DNA from: Periplaneta americana
Lineage: Eukaryota > Arthropoda > Insecta > Blattodea > Blattidae
Direction of reading: 5' to 3'
Length of the DNA: 64,000 nucleotides
NCBI RefSeq assembly: GCF_040183065.1
Contig: NC_091123.1
Span: 108,226,821-108,290,820 of the forward strand
Shown: piece by piece, positions 43,500 to 55,102 of the stretch
How the letters are laid out: each line of letters opens with the position of its first letter
How positions within the stretch are numbered: position 1 is the stretch's first letter
Made by a program: the position numbers and the translations under genes
The notes under the pieces: model-generated
Database searches by the model: none
Told to the model about the DNA's origin: nothing
The model's input: only the letters and a program-made list of their open reading frames with translations

Positions 43500-45383
43500 G
43501 TATTCAGGTACTCTGTGAATGTGTAATTAAAACAAGAGAGATGGACTATAGCTGCAATTAAATTTAAAATTTATTTATTTATTTTGTGTAAACAAAACAC
43601 GACATTTTTCAGGAGACACAATAAGCATAATCATTTATTACATCCACTGTCTCATTATATATGCTATGGTACATGTCATATTTACAAATTAATAATATGC
43701 AGGCTAATACATAAGAATACATAGTAACTGTAATTAAACACAACACAAATACATATGCAAATACACAAAACTTGGAAAACTGTGGCAGAGCCAACTTCAG
43801 CTATAAGCCCCATTTGTTAGAGATCTGCACGGGTCATAATTCTTAGGCCCGGCCCATCTTGGCCTGATCTGAACCAGACCCGAACCCAACCAGAAACCTT
43901 AGATTAGCTTATAATTATCACCTGACTCGAACCTAATCCTGAAGACTAGCAGATAAAGCAGAGACCACAGGGATCAAGAACAGCTGCAAGAGATTATCAC
44001 TCCATTAGAAGGATGAGAAGAAGTAATCTCCCAGTCATCCAGGTCAAACAAATCTGGTCAACAAAATTAAACATATTTTTTGTTAAAACATAAAGAATGG
44101 GTGATTATTGTAGCATTTACTTTCTGCCACTAATTGAAGATGTCGTTGTAGATGGACCACCCATTAAAGAGGAGGAAAAAGTAATGTAAAAACTCCAAAT
44201 GTTACTTTTGATATTCCAAACCCCATCTCTTTCCAAACATAAGGACATGACTTACTTTTATTTCAAATCATTCTTTGTTATAATGTTAGCATCCAACTTT
44301 CAACTAATGTATTTTTTTAAGAAATCACTGTAATAGTATTGAAGTTCATGCATTTCTAACATCTCAAGTATAATTAAGTCAACATTAGACTTACAGCTCA
44401 CAGATGGAGAAAGATTTTTCAATGTGGCTAATGCATTCCTCAGAGGCTTGCTTTTTCTTTATTTTTTTTTTAAGCATCCTTGGGGTGTAACTCGATCAGC
44501 TATTATCCCATTATCAGGTGAAATATTTAAGAGAGAGATATATGCTTATATTCAGACCTTTCTGGGTTTAGCCTATACTACTTACACTGAATAAACCAGT
44601 AATTTCACTTAAAACTTACTTTCATTACACTGTGTAGACACCCGTACAGTGGAAGACCTTCATCTGCTGCACCAGCTGACACTGTAATATTTTAAGAGTG
44701 GAATTAATTCTTAAGATAATTAATTCTGGAGAAAGATGATGTTTTATCATAAATGTGTGGACACTTCAAAGTCAGCAGCTGTAACAGTATTGTATTTTCT
44801 AACTCATTTTTAACAATAAGAAAGTAAAGCTGCAATAAAAAAGAGAGAGAAAAAACCAAGCAAATAGTTCTATTGTAAATAGAGTGTAGTCAGTTTCTGT
44901 TTTATCTTATGAAAAGATATTTTTCAGTTTTTCTGTACACAAGAAATCATTCACAAGTTTCAAAGTGAGAATCCTCACAGTAAAATTGAAATACAACTTA
45001 ACATAATGTGGCCTAATCTGATTACAAACCCATTACAGAGAAATCTCAAAATAAATTCTTCAGTTTAGTGTACTTTCTATTTTTAGGCCTACATTTATAA
45101 ATTTCAAATTCCCACTCAAATCCCACATAATATTATAATACAATGATGTTTACTTTTTATGACATCCATTTCTTGTGACCATTTATCATTACATACAATT
45201 TATATTTTAACTTTTGCATCTAATTTATCTACTGCTTGCTGCAGATTTTATATAGTATGTGTGTTAGTTTTATTTTCAACATGTTGGCTGAAAATGTGTT
45301 TACATGTTACAGCTATTTCAGATTGGAAAAGTAAGCATCATACGTAGAATGTGAAAGAACGTTTTGTAGTATAAATCAAATTA

Positions 45384-45735
45384 ATAATATAATAATCCAT
45401 GGCGCTACAGCCCGTGAAGGGCCTAGACCGACCAGCCGGCTGCTGGCCTCACGCCCACATGCCGAAGCAGAGGTGGACGATCATCCAACCAGAATGGAGG
45501 TATCGTGTGGTTAGCACGATGATCCCCCCAGCCGTTATAGCTGGCATTCGCAACCGGATTTCGCTACCTATCGTAGCTCCCCAAGTGCATCACGATGCTG
45601 GGTGGGCACCGGTCCCATACACTGGCCGAAATTTCATGAGAAAATTTCTTCCCCCATGAGGACTCGAACCAGCGCGCATTCCGTAACGCGAGTCCCAGGC
45701 GGGATGCCTTAGACCGTGACGCCACGGAGCGGGAC
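45384..45735 (-). mobile_element. SINE-G in the Harbinger
   Basis: Inverse of 24755-25103. ATAAATCAAATTA is a perfect 13-bp duplication (45371-45383, 45736-45748). The minus-strand 3' end after CCATGG is ATTATTATATTATT, an ATT-type tail. Confidence 0.9.
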
Positions 45736-45964
45736 ATAAATCAAATTACCTGGAGATATTGTTGGGATGTCCAGTTTCACTTCAAAAACTAGAGAATTGC
45801 ACTGTGAACCTGAATGGTACTGTAAATAAAAAAGAAATAATAGTATTATAATGTAATACCGACATTAAATTAAATTTGTATAACAATTTTCAAGAATCTA
45901 ATATTTTTTTTATCTCTAAAGCTCATCATCTCTTCTTCTGACTCTTAATTCCTTACACACTAAC

Positions 45965-47258
45965 CTCATTCGTGTTATTAGCTGCACTGGTACCAGTGGA
46001 ACTTGGTTTAGTTACTACTTCGGCTGTAACAAAAGTAAGTAAATAAATAAATGAGTGAATGAATAAATAAAAAGAATTCAAACTTATGTTATACAATTTC
46101 CTCTGCTTATTATTTAATAATTGTATAACTTAACATATAAGTGAACTTATGCATTGCATATGAATCAAAATCACTCAATTGATAGGAGAATTAAATCACT
46201 TACCTTGGCTAAGTTTGGATTTGGTTTTGCTTCAGTTGGAGGGGCTCCAATTGTTTGTAGCCTGCATTGTCTCTCTGCAGCAGCAATTTTATTTGTGTTC
46301 TTTTCCAAGAATTCAAATTTGCTTCTCAGCTGTTTTCAGGTCCTTGTATTTGTGCTGATGTTACTATATTCTTCCCATGCTTCATTCTATATTACTAAAA
46401 AGGAAGTAAAACTAGGTTAATTCCATATGCAACCTACAACATTAGAAAATATACTGTATTTCTCTTTTTCCCTTATCTAAGTTTCTGTACCTAAATAAGC
46501 AAAAGCTTTTAATGGACGATTGTCAGTAGAATATCAAACATATGACTATACTGTACATATAGACTTTGGAAAAAACTTAATATCTGCTGTTTGTGTTATT
46601 TTACGAGGTGTTGAATGTGCTTTACAAACAGATAGGCCTATTGCATTTTAGTGGAAACGTCTCTCCACCTCATGCTGTTCTTTTAAAAAATAATGTTAGG
46701 CCCTATCTGTGATCGAATGGTATTATGGGCCTAATACAAAATATCCGCCCATTTATTAACAGTAAAATACGTAGGCCTAACATACTGAAATATTGGTAAT
46801 TTGCTAGGAACAGTGTACCTTGCTGTACTAATGTTGGTTAGAAATCCCAGGCCAAAGACATCATTCATTTTTATCAGTATCAGTGAACTTTTCTTTTTTA
46901 AACGAGTTATTGTGCCTTCGACCCATGATTTGAAGCCGTGAAGTACACTATTTATAAAAAAAAATACCGAAATAGGCCCTATTCACTAATAATGTAGGCT
47001 ATACAACAACTGAAAGCACACTTAATATTAATTACAATACAAAAATAATTGCCACCTACACTTCTTGTGCAGTTACACATGAATAAGACAATGATTATGG
47101 AGAAAAACGAAACTTTTGCTGGAAGCCGCACCCGTCCTGTTTAGGCCTACTAATTAAAACCAAATTCAAAATGAATTATTACTATTCGAAAAGAAACATA
47201 ACCTTTAAAATCTTACCTTTTGCTTCCATGTAAAGTTTCTTCTTACAGTATGTGTCAT
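45965..47258 (-). pseudogene. Myb/SANT-like DNA-binding gene of the Harbinger, spliced, decayed
   Basis: Exon 1 at 47217-47258: MTHTVRRNFTWKQK followed by GTAAGA. Exon at 46204-46394: after a TTTTTAG acceptor, NEAWEEYSNISTNTRT, TGA for Trp, KQLRSKFEFLEKNTNKIAAA, ERQCRLQTIGAPPTEAKPN, then GTAAGT. Exon at 45965-46023: after GTTACAG, AEVVTKPSSTGTSAANNTNE, then GTTAGT. W-(K/R)-x-L-(R)-x-K...AAERQ..Q.T.G.PP is the Myb/SANT-like domain of Harbinger partner proteins, needed for nuclear import and end binding. One helix of the domain is missing between exons 1 and 2. The TGA and an upstream TAG make it non-functional. Confidence 0.6.
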
Positions 47259-47599
47259 TTTCTGTTCTTCACTCAGTTATTTTTTGGCTGTAGCTTCAAT
47301 ATTATAATAAATAATAACAATAATGCTTACAATAAAACCTCAAAATAAATAGTACCATATAAACACGGAACATAAACATGAAATACGCGGGGAAAGGTAT
47401 GCCAACGCAATAAATTTCACTACATTTTCAGTAACTTCATTGCCAACGTAATAAAAATGTTACTATATCTTCCGGATAACAATCCTGCAGTTAAAATCCG
47501 CTGGTAGTACAGAACAAAATATTTAACTTCCAGATTGCTAAACTGGAGTATACGAATCTGGAGCTTTAACAGGCGATCGTAGTACAGGCCCTTAGAGAA

Positions 47600-48224
47600 G
47601 TATCGTAACTGGCAGATTGTGTTCCCCTGTATAGAGAGAAAAGGGATTTGAGATAATCGCTGGAGAGTGGAAAAGGCATCCGAATAAAATCCTCCTCCTC
47701 ATGTGGTAGCTGTTATATTTCGTCCATTATCTGCTTTTCCCCCTTGAAATTTCTCTTAGCCTATTTTCTTTAAACGGAAAGACGCAAATCAGAGTGAGAT
47801 AAGTGGCAAACAGGTTTTGACCTCACATAGACACTTCCTCTCAATCCTCAACTCCCTTGGAAAGATGGGCTATTGCAATTCTCCTCCTATCTCCTTTCTT
47901 TCATTGCTATTCTCATTTTTTGTACGCCGAGTTGTTTGGAGTAGTTAGACGTGTTCGGTCGAACACAGTAGAAGACCATTCAGGTCTTATTTGTATTTAA
48001 GATAAAACATATATGGAGTTCCGAAACGTTGGAGATGTTAATTTTCAGCAAGTGGTGGAGTAGCAAGAAGTTTGCTTCTAAACATAATCACTGTGAAAGC
48101 CTAAAATTTTATATAGTTACATTATTCAAATTATCGTTCAGAGAGGAATTATATTGACTTGTGGAAAATGAAACTGACAAGTGCCAGGTAATTCAAAGAA
48201 CATTGCTTGCACTTGCAAGGTTAA
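47600..48224. other. No supported feature
   Basis: The first bases may be the far side of the repeat disrupted by the Harbinger. Nothing else was recognised. Confidence 0.35.
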
Positions 48225-48395
48225 AGTTAAGTGAATACCAAAGTTTAATGAAGAATGATATATCATTTAGTTTGAATGTGTATACTTTATATTACTTGCT
48301 ACCATGTTTCCATTGAATTATGGCGATAACTTCATTTTAACCCTTGTTTTCTACGGTTTTAGTAAATGGTATACTATAGTTCTGAACCCTTCATA
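48225..48395. repeat. MITE-1 copy, damaged right end
   Basis: AAGGTTAAAGTTAAGTGAAT, TTGAATTATGGCGATAACTT and ATTTTAACCCTTG match 30605-30730. The GCGCTTGGCC terminus is eroded to GGTATACTATAG. Confidence 0.6.
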
Positions 48396-48505
48396 TGAAC
48401 TTATATGAATTGCGATAAACTTTCAATTGGTCTAAAATGGGAATCATGTGGTTAAAGAAGAATGTAAAAACATAATAAAGATTACATTAGAAATTTTAAT
48501 TTTTT

Positions 48506-48507
48506 AC

Positions 48508-48574
<67 letters not shown>

Positions 48575-48588
48575 TTCATTTATTTATC
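48506..48588. repeat. (ATTT)n microsatellite
   Basis: About 20 TTTA units followed by a degenerate TTAC/TCAC-rich stretch to about 48680. Confidence 0.95.
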
Positions 48589-48679
48589 TATATATTAACT
48601 TCTCTACTTGCTTATTTACTTACTTACCTAATTTATTTATTCAGTATAATTCACTCACTCACTCGCTCATTCATTCATA

Positions 48680-48711
48680 CATTATTTATTTATTCTGGTA
48701 TAGTTAAGTCC
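48680..48711 (-). repeat. LINE-a 3'UTR, distal part
   Basis: TTTATTTATTCTGGTATAGT, TAAGTCC matches the LINE-a 3' end at 750-775. Continuation at 49119 after SINE-G. Confidence 0.6.
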
Positions 48712-49046
48712 CTACCGCGCAGTGGCGTCGTGATCTAAGCATCCCGCCTAGGCCTCGCGTTACGGAATGCGCGCTGGTTCGAGTCCTCATGGGGAAAGAA
48801 ATTTTCTCATGAAATTTCGGCCACTGTATGGGACCGGTGCCCAACCAGCATCGTAATACACTTGCGGAGCTACGATAGGTAGCGAAATCCGGTTGTGAAA
48901 GCCAGCTATAACGGCTGGGGGGATTATCATGCTAACCACACGATACCTTCATTCTGGTTCGATGATCGCCCAGCTCTGCTTCGGCATGTGGACGTGAGGC
49001 CAGCAGGCTGCGGTAGGTCTGGGCCCTTCATGAGCTGTCGCGCCAC

Positions 49047-49105
<59 letters not shown>
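48712..49105 (+). mobile_element. SINE-G with (ATT)n tail
   Basis: CGCAGTGGCGTCGTGATCTA head, CTGGTTCGAGTCCTCATGGG B-box, and end CGCCACGT directly followed by about 18 ATT units (49049-49105). TATAGTTAAGTCC is duplicated exactly (48699-48711, 49106-49118), so the (ATT)n lies inside the duplication and is the SINE tail. Confidence 0.9.
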
Positions 49106-49118
49106 TATAGTTAAGTCC

Positions 49119-49260
49119 ATCAGGCCTTCTCTTTCACATCACCAGAAATGCATATACAATAGGCCTAACAGAAGCGTTCAAAATAATTTGTTCTTTATGT
49201 TATTTTTTTACTTAAAACTAAATAAAAGTATTGCCATGTGAATGGTTATTCTCTCTGTAC
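49119..49260 (-). repeat. LINE-a 3'UTR, proximal part
   Basis: ATCAGGCCTTCTCTTTCACA follows on from 48711 as in the intact LINE-a 3'UTR. Confidence 0.55.
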
Positions 49261-51059
49261 TACGGTAACAAATGTGACAAAATAAGACCAATTTTCACAA
49301 TGCGAAATGTCTTCGTTTTAATTTAGCGGTCATCTACATGAATGGATATTTTACAGTAGTCTGTGACCGTTGAAGACGAAGTTTACTGCATACACACGAA
49401 TGAAGGAGAAATATAATATGTTGACGTAGAAGACGATGAGTGGATGAAGCTCGAATTATCTTTGAATTTAACGCTTACAGATACAAGAGTAAGTACGAAA
49501 ACAACAAATCATAGCTATTGAGTTCGGACATTGCTTTCAAATATACGCCTACTATAAATAAAGAGCAAAAAAGATGGAGTGCTTATACAAATAATGAAAC
49601 TCAAGACATAGATCTCCATAAATTGAAAACGTTCCCTCAAGATCTTTCAATTGCAGGCGTTAACCTCAAGAAAGCTCAATGCTTACGTCATATCAACAAG
49701 AACTGTATAGCATATATTTAAAGACTGAGTTGTAATTCTGTCAGCATGCAACATCACAAGAAAATTTCCTGAAATGGAGGAATGAAATATTATCTAGTCT
49801 AGCAACGACTTCCTATATTAAATTACATAGTCACTACCATTAAGTATAAACAGATCTTTATGGTGAATATGAAGATTACGACAACTGGAAAGGAAATGCA
49901 TTAAAGTTATTGTTATTAATAAGTTCTCTATTTTACATGTCTTTTATACACGCTCACGACTATAGTCACTTATTCCACGTCCTTAAACTCCTGAACAATT
50001 TTGGCTGTGCATAGGAAAGCTGTTTTCTTCATCTTTATGTATGTCCCAGCAGGTGGTTATATTTTTCGGAGGCTGTGATGGTGAATTTTTTGTAATATTA
50101 TTTCTGTTGCTAACATGATTAACGATACAATTTGGAGTTCATTTTAGGTCTATATTTTTTTATATTTCTTTTGCCAGCGGTTTATAATTTCTCTTATAAG
50201 CGGTAATGGAGATCGCGATAATCACGAAATGTTAGATATGAAACTGATTTTTATTTATATTTAGGAATTAAGAAATAATAATAATAATAATAATAATAAT
50301 AAACTGTGAAATGGGATCCTAATAGCGAAATACAAACATAATCAGGAATTATCACTAATGTGTCGTATTATAGCGAATTTAAAATTCCATTTTTTTTATT
50401 ATTCCAACTACTGGTTATCTGTTGTCCACTTGGATTTATTTGACCAAGGCTTGCTCTTTCAGCAAGTAACAGTCATAATAAAGTGAAGGCGATACTGGCC
50501 TAAATTCCCTTTTCCTGTAATTGTGAAAGTACTCTATTTTGCTATGTAGATATTTTGAAAAGTCAATTGAAATCTGGAAGCTTTAGTGCTTCTAAAAATG
50601 AAAAACACAGTGTTTGCTAAATTCCCTACCTCTTGTCTACAAACATTATGGTTGCCTGTCTAATGGAGAATCTGAAAAATTTTTCAATGTACAGTTTGAT
50701 TGTAATACGCGTTATGAAATACTGGAGAAGTATATTGGTATACTATTTTATAGGATTTTACTGAGTTCAGAGACGTAGAATTGTGCTAATGTAAGACATT
50801 TCGGTATTATTATTTTTATTTATATTATCTCATAGATCTCTTGAATTGTCTACATACTGTAAGCTTATTTCTTTGCTCTCTGGACAAAGAACATCATTTT
50901 TGTCAACCGACTGGCTGACTCAGCAACCATCACAATGAATATTGCTTTCAGTATTTGAATCCCACTTAAATTCAAACCGAGAAAACATAACAACTTCCAA
51001 CTTCTGCCTAAGCCAGAACTCCCCGCATCATTTCCTCCTGCTCTTTTATACCCAGTTTT
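49261..51059. other. AT-rich spacer, nothing recognised
   Basis: Contains a short (AAT)n at 50275-50300. No coding motif recognised. Confidence 0.4.
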
Positions 51060-51290
51060 CCTCCCCCCCCCCCCCGATAGTTTGGGGCTCGTCGCTAGCG
51101 AACTGGCCTTAGTCCTGGCGTTCCTGTTCGATCGCAGGCCAGATCGTGATGGAATTTGTGGTAGACAAACGATACATTGTAGTGGACTCTTCTCGGGTTA
51201 CTCCCATTTCCATCTTTCATCCCACCGACACTGTCCACATTTCACTCATTTCATCTATCATTCGCAACAGTTAAAAATACCTGTAAGCTA
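51060..51290 (+). repeat. Poly-C tract and possible tRNA-derived repeat
   Basis: Eleven or more C residues at 51064-51075 precede GGGGCTCGTCGCTAGCGAAC and CTGTTCGATCGCAGGCC, a plausible but decayed B-box. No second copy is seen here. Confidence 0.3.
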
Positions 51291-51708
51291 GGATAAAGTC
51301 CTGGGAGTATACAGCTTTCCGATGCAAATAGAGGAAGGGGTTGAGGCTTATAAGTACTCGTTTTTCGATGGAACCTGGTCTTGTCAAAGTTGAAGTAAGA
51401 TGGCTCACCTGTCGGCATTGACTTCACGAATGTTACCCAGTACTCTTATGGGACTTACACAATCATCGCACAATGGATCAATGTCAGCCTAAGTGCAAGG
51501 ATCCGTTCCGAGTCCGTCTCTCAAAAGTCAAGCCAGGCCAAAGCCCTTTTAACGATGCCTCAAGATTGATTGGTCCAGATTTTTATGTAGAGTCATCATA
51601 TGGTCAATTGATTTCATATTCTAGAAACTGAAACGCTTATCCTGTCTCTGGTCTCCGTGGTTTTCCTGAAACGGTAAGAACAAATGTCGGAATGAGCTCT
51701 AAAAATGT
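51291..51708. other. No supported feature
   Basis: Nothing recognised. Confidence 0.35.
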
Positions 51709-51726
51709 ATAAACCTTTTTTCTAGT

Positions 51727-51951
51727 AGATTATTTTACGACGCTTTATCAACATCTCAGGTTATTTAGCGTCTGGATGAGGTGAAGGTGATAATGAGTCC
51801 GGGGTCCAGCACCGAAAGTTACCCAGCATTTGCTGAAATTGGGTTGAGGGAAAACCCGGGAAAAAACCTCAACCAGGTAACTCGCTCCGACCGGGATTCG
51901 AATCCGGCCCACCTGGTTTCGCGGCCAGATTCGCTAACAGTTACTCCACAG
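51727..51951 (-). mobile_element. SINE-A copy
   Basis: Tail hairpin TTACGACGCT...AGCGTCTGG, B-box complement GGGATTCGAATCC, head CGCTAACAGTTACTCCACAG. Imperfect duplication GTATAAACCTTTTTTCTAG / GTATAAAACTTTCTAG around it. Confidence 0.9.
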
Positions 51952-52215
51952 GTATAAAACTTTCTAGAGTTAAATCGTTAAAAGCGTTATAATTAAAAAT
52001 AAAATGTAATGTACCTGTATGACAGACGGGCACCGTTTCAACGCTGGTGTGGTGTGTCCTCTTCAATGTCCTTCAAATACTGCTGCTCCAGCTGGTCTTG
52101 ATTTCCGGCGTTTGCTTTCGTCAGTGGTTGGGGTGGGGTTGGGAGTATGTTGCTCTTATGGTGGGGGATGGTTGTTTGTGTATTATGAGATCGAATAATG
52201 TATAGGTATTGAAAT

Positions 52216-52476
52216 ATTTTTTAACTTGCTTATTTGACGACGCTGTATCAACTACGAGGTATTTAGCGTCGATGGATTTTGGTGATAACGAAATGATATT
52301 TGGCGAGATGAGGCCGAGGATTCGCCATAGATTACCTGACATTTGCCTTGCGGTTGGGAAAAACCTCGGAAAAAACCCAACGAGGTAATCAGCCCAAGCG
52401 GGAATCGAACTCGCGCCGGAGCGCAACTCCGGAGCGGCAGGCAAGCGCCTTAACCGACCGAGCTACGCCGGTGGCT
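52216..52476 (-). mobile_element. SINE-C, full-length, in the Penelope-like fragment
   Basis: Tail hairpin CGACGCT...AGCGTCG, CGAGGATTCGCCATAGATTA, B-box complement GGGAATCGAACTCG, head GAGCTACGCCGGTGG. TATTGAAAT / TATTGAATT flanks it. Confidence 0.9.
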
Positions 52477-52799
52477 TATTGAATTGTAATTGTGTATTAA
52501 GTATATGCTGTGGGTATGTTATTGTGTGCTTGTATATTTCGTATTGTTCCAATATGTTTAACTGTGGACTTTTTTGTGTGATGTTAGTATTTCCATATCT
52601 GTTTCTATGTTATTGTAGTCGTGATTGTTGTTAGGAATATGTTCTGTATAATTTGATGTGATGTATTATTTAGTTATTGCTTTGATGTGTTCATTGTATT
52701 TTATTTGGAATGATCTTCCAGTTTGTCCTATGTAAAAATCTGGACAGCTATTGTATATTAATGCCCCGGAAGACTTATGCCACTATTGCACGCAAATTC

Positions 52800-53218
52800 C
52801 TAACTCAACCAGGGTTCGTATACCTACATAATCGGGTAAAGTCGTGTTGGGTTCGTTAGTTGAGCGGTTTAAAGCGCACAAGATATACAGTATAGATATA
52901 TCCGGCCAGCATAGCATGCCTAAGATCGCAGGTTCGCGTCCCGGCCACTGCAATCAATTGAGCCTGTGGTAAAGGATGGGGAGGGCCTATGTAAAACAAT
53001 CGGTGTAATGGTACGCATGGAAGCTGACGGGGTTTCAGTTAACTGCAATTGAAATGATTTTGCTCCTTTTTTAAGAAAAAAAAAACATTACAAATAAAAT
53101 TTTTAATTGTTTTAATCAAGTGCAATGTCCTTAATGTTATATAAAATTTAAAAATATCAACGTATTTTATATATAACATACAATTTGTAACATATTTTAT
53201 CATGTCATGACCATAATA
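52800..53218 (+). mobile_element. tRNA-like repeat splitting the GIY-YIG domain
   Basis: TTGGGTTCGTTAGTTGAGCG (A-box region) and GCAGGTTCGCGTCCCGG (B-box), with body CAATTGAGCCTGTGGTAAAG and an AT-rich remainder to about 53215. It separates the GVYKLT and YIGQTGR parts of one domain, so something inserted here; the exact ends are unclear. Confidence 0.5.
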
Positions 53219-53473
53219 CTAACTGACCTCTATAATGGACGCAAGTCTCCTGAAAGTTAATTTGTAAACCCCTGTTGACTTGTCTTTATTTATTTGTTTG
53301 ATGTGATTTAGATATTTCTGTATTGTGTTATCTGTTATATATGCTATCTTATATTTTAGTTTTTTTAAATGGAGTTGGGTCACAGACCTAGCCAGCAGAC
53401 CATAATCATTTTTTTTAATCTTGAAAATTTTAAGCGTTACTTCCCAGACGTGGAGTCTTGGGTTTCGCTTCAT

Positions 53474-53790
53474 TCCGCGGGTTTTTGACAGGACTATGAT
53501 TCAACTTCGAGCACAGCAGTCCTGGGTTTAATTCCCTGAACTGGTGAGGATTGTCATGCTAACATTTTCGGGTGACCCGGCCCAGCTGCTGTTAAACTTC
53601 GCCTTTGGCAATGCTTTGCGCCTCCCTCCCCCCTTTAACAGATTAAGCTTTTAGATGGCGTCCATATTTCGGCCTTTTGCTTTTAAAACGTTATCCACGG
53701 AGTGAGACAAGTTGCCAATACACTTGGAGCTCACTTAGGTTCTTTCTCACAATCCCAGGATCCCTCACAAAGACACACGGTATTGATTCG
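53474..53790. other. No supported feature
   Basis: Possible tRNA-like trace CCTGGGTTTAATTCCCTG near 53521; nothing firm. Confidence 0.3.

Positions 53791-53859
<69 letters not shown>
53791..53859. repeat. (ATT)n at 5' junction of LINE-c
   Basis: About 23 ATT units ending exactly where the LINE-c fragment begins. Confidence 0.95.
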
Positions 53860-54060
53860 GCATATAGAGTGTTAGTTGGGAGGCCGGAGGGAAAAAGACC
53901 TTTGGGGAGGCCGAGACGTAGATGGGAAGATAATATTAAAATGGATTTGAGGAAGGTGGGATATGATGGTAGAGACTGGATTAATCTTGCTCAGGATAGG
54001 GACCAATGGCGGGCTTATGTGAGGCTGGTTCCTTAAAAGCAAGTAAGTAAGTAAGTAAGT
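53860..54060 (+). pseudogene. LINE-c 3' terminal fragment with (AAGT)n tail
   Basis: AYRVLVGRPEGKRPLGRPRR, RWEDNIKMDLRKVGYDGRDW, INLAQDRDQWRAYVRLVP-stop, then AAAGCAAGTAAGTAAGTAAG. The tetranucleotide tail is clearest in this copy. Confidence 0.85.
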
Positions 54061-54137
54061 ATTATTATTATGGTTTGCAACTACAAAGAAGCTACGCGGA
54101 ATAGAAATGGTGAGAGCGGAGACAAGAAAGAAGAGGG

Positions 54138-54139
54138 GG

Positions 54140-54173
<34 letters not shown>
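54138..54173. repeat. (GA)n microsatellite
   Basis: About 16 GA units. Confidence 0.95.
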
Positions 54174-54177
<4 letters not shown>

Positions 54178-54330
54178 TTAAAAGACAAGTAGTCCACCAC
54201 TACAATGCTACAACTATTGTTTTCATGTTTTAAGACCAGTAGGCCTATATAAAACGGGATAAAAGTACAAACTGCGTCTGAAGTTAACTTCCATGTTTCA
54301 TTCATTAATAACTCTACGTACTACCACAGT

Positions 54331-55102
54331 CTAGTACAGGGATACAGAACTGGCGAGAGAGGGGTGGAAAGCATGGGGAAAGCATTGGTTCCCCGGTCAC
54401 AGTCCACCGGCGTTAAATGACGTGTCTGTGGCCCGTACGCAATCACATAAGACAGACACTGAGCGTATTCCGAATCTCACCGGTGAGCAATCCGATGGCA
54501 TCACGGTGTTCCGAATTCCACCGATGACGTCATTGATGCTCCACCGGTGTCGCACCGGTGCCATCAACTTGCAGAGGTGGTGGTAGTCTCCATTAGCCGC
54601 CATCAGTGAATCTGATTGGTTCTTGTATAGGGCGGGAATTAGCAGACGAATGACATCGTGCACTGTTGTGTCATGGCGGTGTGTTCTGCTGTATTGTTTG
54701 TAATGAGCACAACGTAAAAACAATATGTTAATAGCTTATGAGCGAACATGTCAACGGACCAGTTATTACTACCGGTTCAAGAAATAAGTTGTTTATGATC
54801 TCTTTTATTTGAACGAGATGGCAGTACGGAAATTTCGCAAAATTTTGCTAGCGTAGCACAGATAACCACTTACACAGTCGCCATGACAGCATCGATTCTT
54901 CCAGCAGTTTTGTTCCTTATTTTCGTTGCAACGTGACGTCATTGATGCCACCGGACCGGTGAGATTCGGAATACGCTGACTGAATACAAATCCCCACCCC
55001 CTACAAAGTCAATGACGCGGTGGTGGAAGGAAGGGGTGAGTGACGTATCCGATTAGTGACGTAACGCCACAATTGTCGCCCAGTTCTCAAAGCCTGGTCT
55101 AG
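54331..55102. mobile_element. Element X, copy 2, split by a 514-bp DNA element
   Basis: Left part 54331-54462 and right part 54979-55102 together match copy 1 at 7020-7254 (ACTGGCGAGAGAGGGGTG, TGGTTCCCCGG, CACCGGCGTTAAATGACG; later CAATGACGCGG, GTGACGTAACGCCACAATT). Ends CTAGTACAGG and, inverted, CTAGACCAGG. CTAG occurs at both ends. Confidence 0.7.
54463..54976. mobile_element. Non-autonomous DNA element with GCGTATTCCGAATCTCACCG ends
   Basis: The left terminus and inverted right terminus share GCGTATTCCGAATCTCACCG, GT, 22 bp. ACTGA lies directly left (54458-54462) and, after TG, right (54979-54983). CACCGGTG motifs recur inside both ends. No transposase was recognised. Comparison with copy 1 of element X gives the empty site. 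Confidence 0.75.

Larger units (their letters stand above)
41240..47591 (+). mobile_element. PIF/Harbinger-type transposon, complete ends
   Basis: TTA occurs at 41237-41239 and 47592-47594, the 3-bp target of PIF/Harbinger. Both ends read inward GGGCCTGTACTACGA. Subterminal ATCCGGAAG and CCAGATT-type motifs recur at both sides. The 6352-bp interior holds HARBI1-like transposase exons on the plus strand and a Myb/SANT-like gene on the minus strand, the two-gene plan of autonomous Harbingers. Both are broken. Later insertions are LINE-f (42598), a MITE (43269) and SINE-G (45384). Confidence 0.85.
52030..53473 (-). pseudogene. Penelope-like element fragment (GIY-YIG endonuclease), twice interrupted
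   Basis: On the minus strand, 53473-53230 reads KKLKYKIAYITDNTIQKYLN, then NKDKSTGVYKLTF, carrying the GVY half of the GIY-YIG nuclease. The YIG half is about 430 bp on, at about 52740-52690: CPDFYIGQTGRSFQIKYNEH, with NNHDYNNIETDMEILTSHKK behind it. After SINE-C the C-terminus follows near 52150-52040 (HTTPALKRCPSVIQ-type end). Penelope-like retroelements are the family that joins an RT to this nuclease. The RT domain is not in this interval. Two insertions split the nuclease region: SINE-C and a tRNA-like repeat. Confidence 0.75.

Noticed and set aside
43850..43890. CCCGACCC-type patch shared loosely with 58240
   Set aside because: Too short and degenerate to define a repeat family from two examples.
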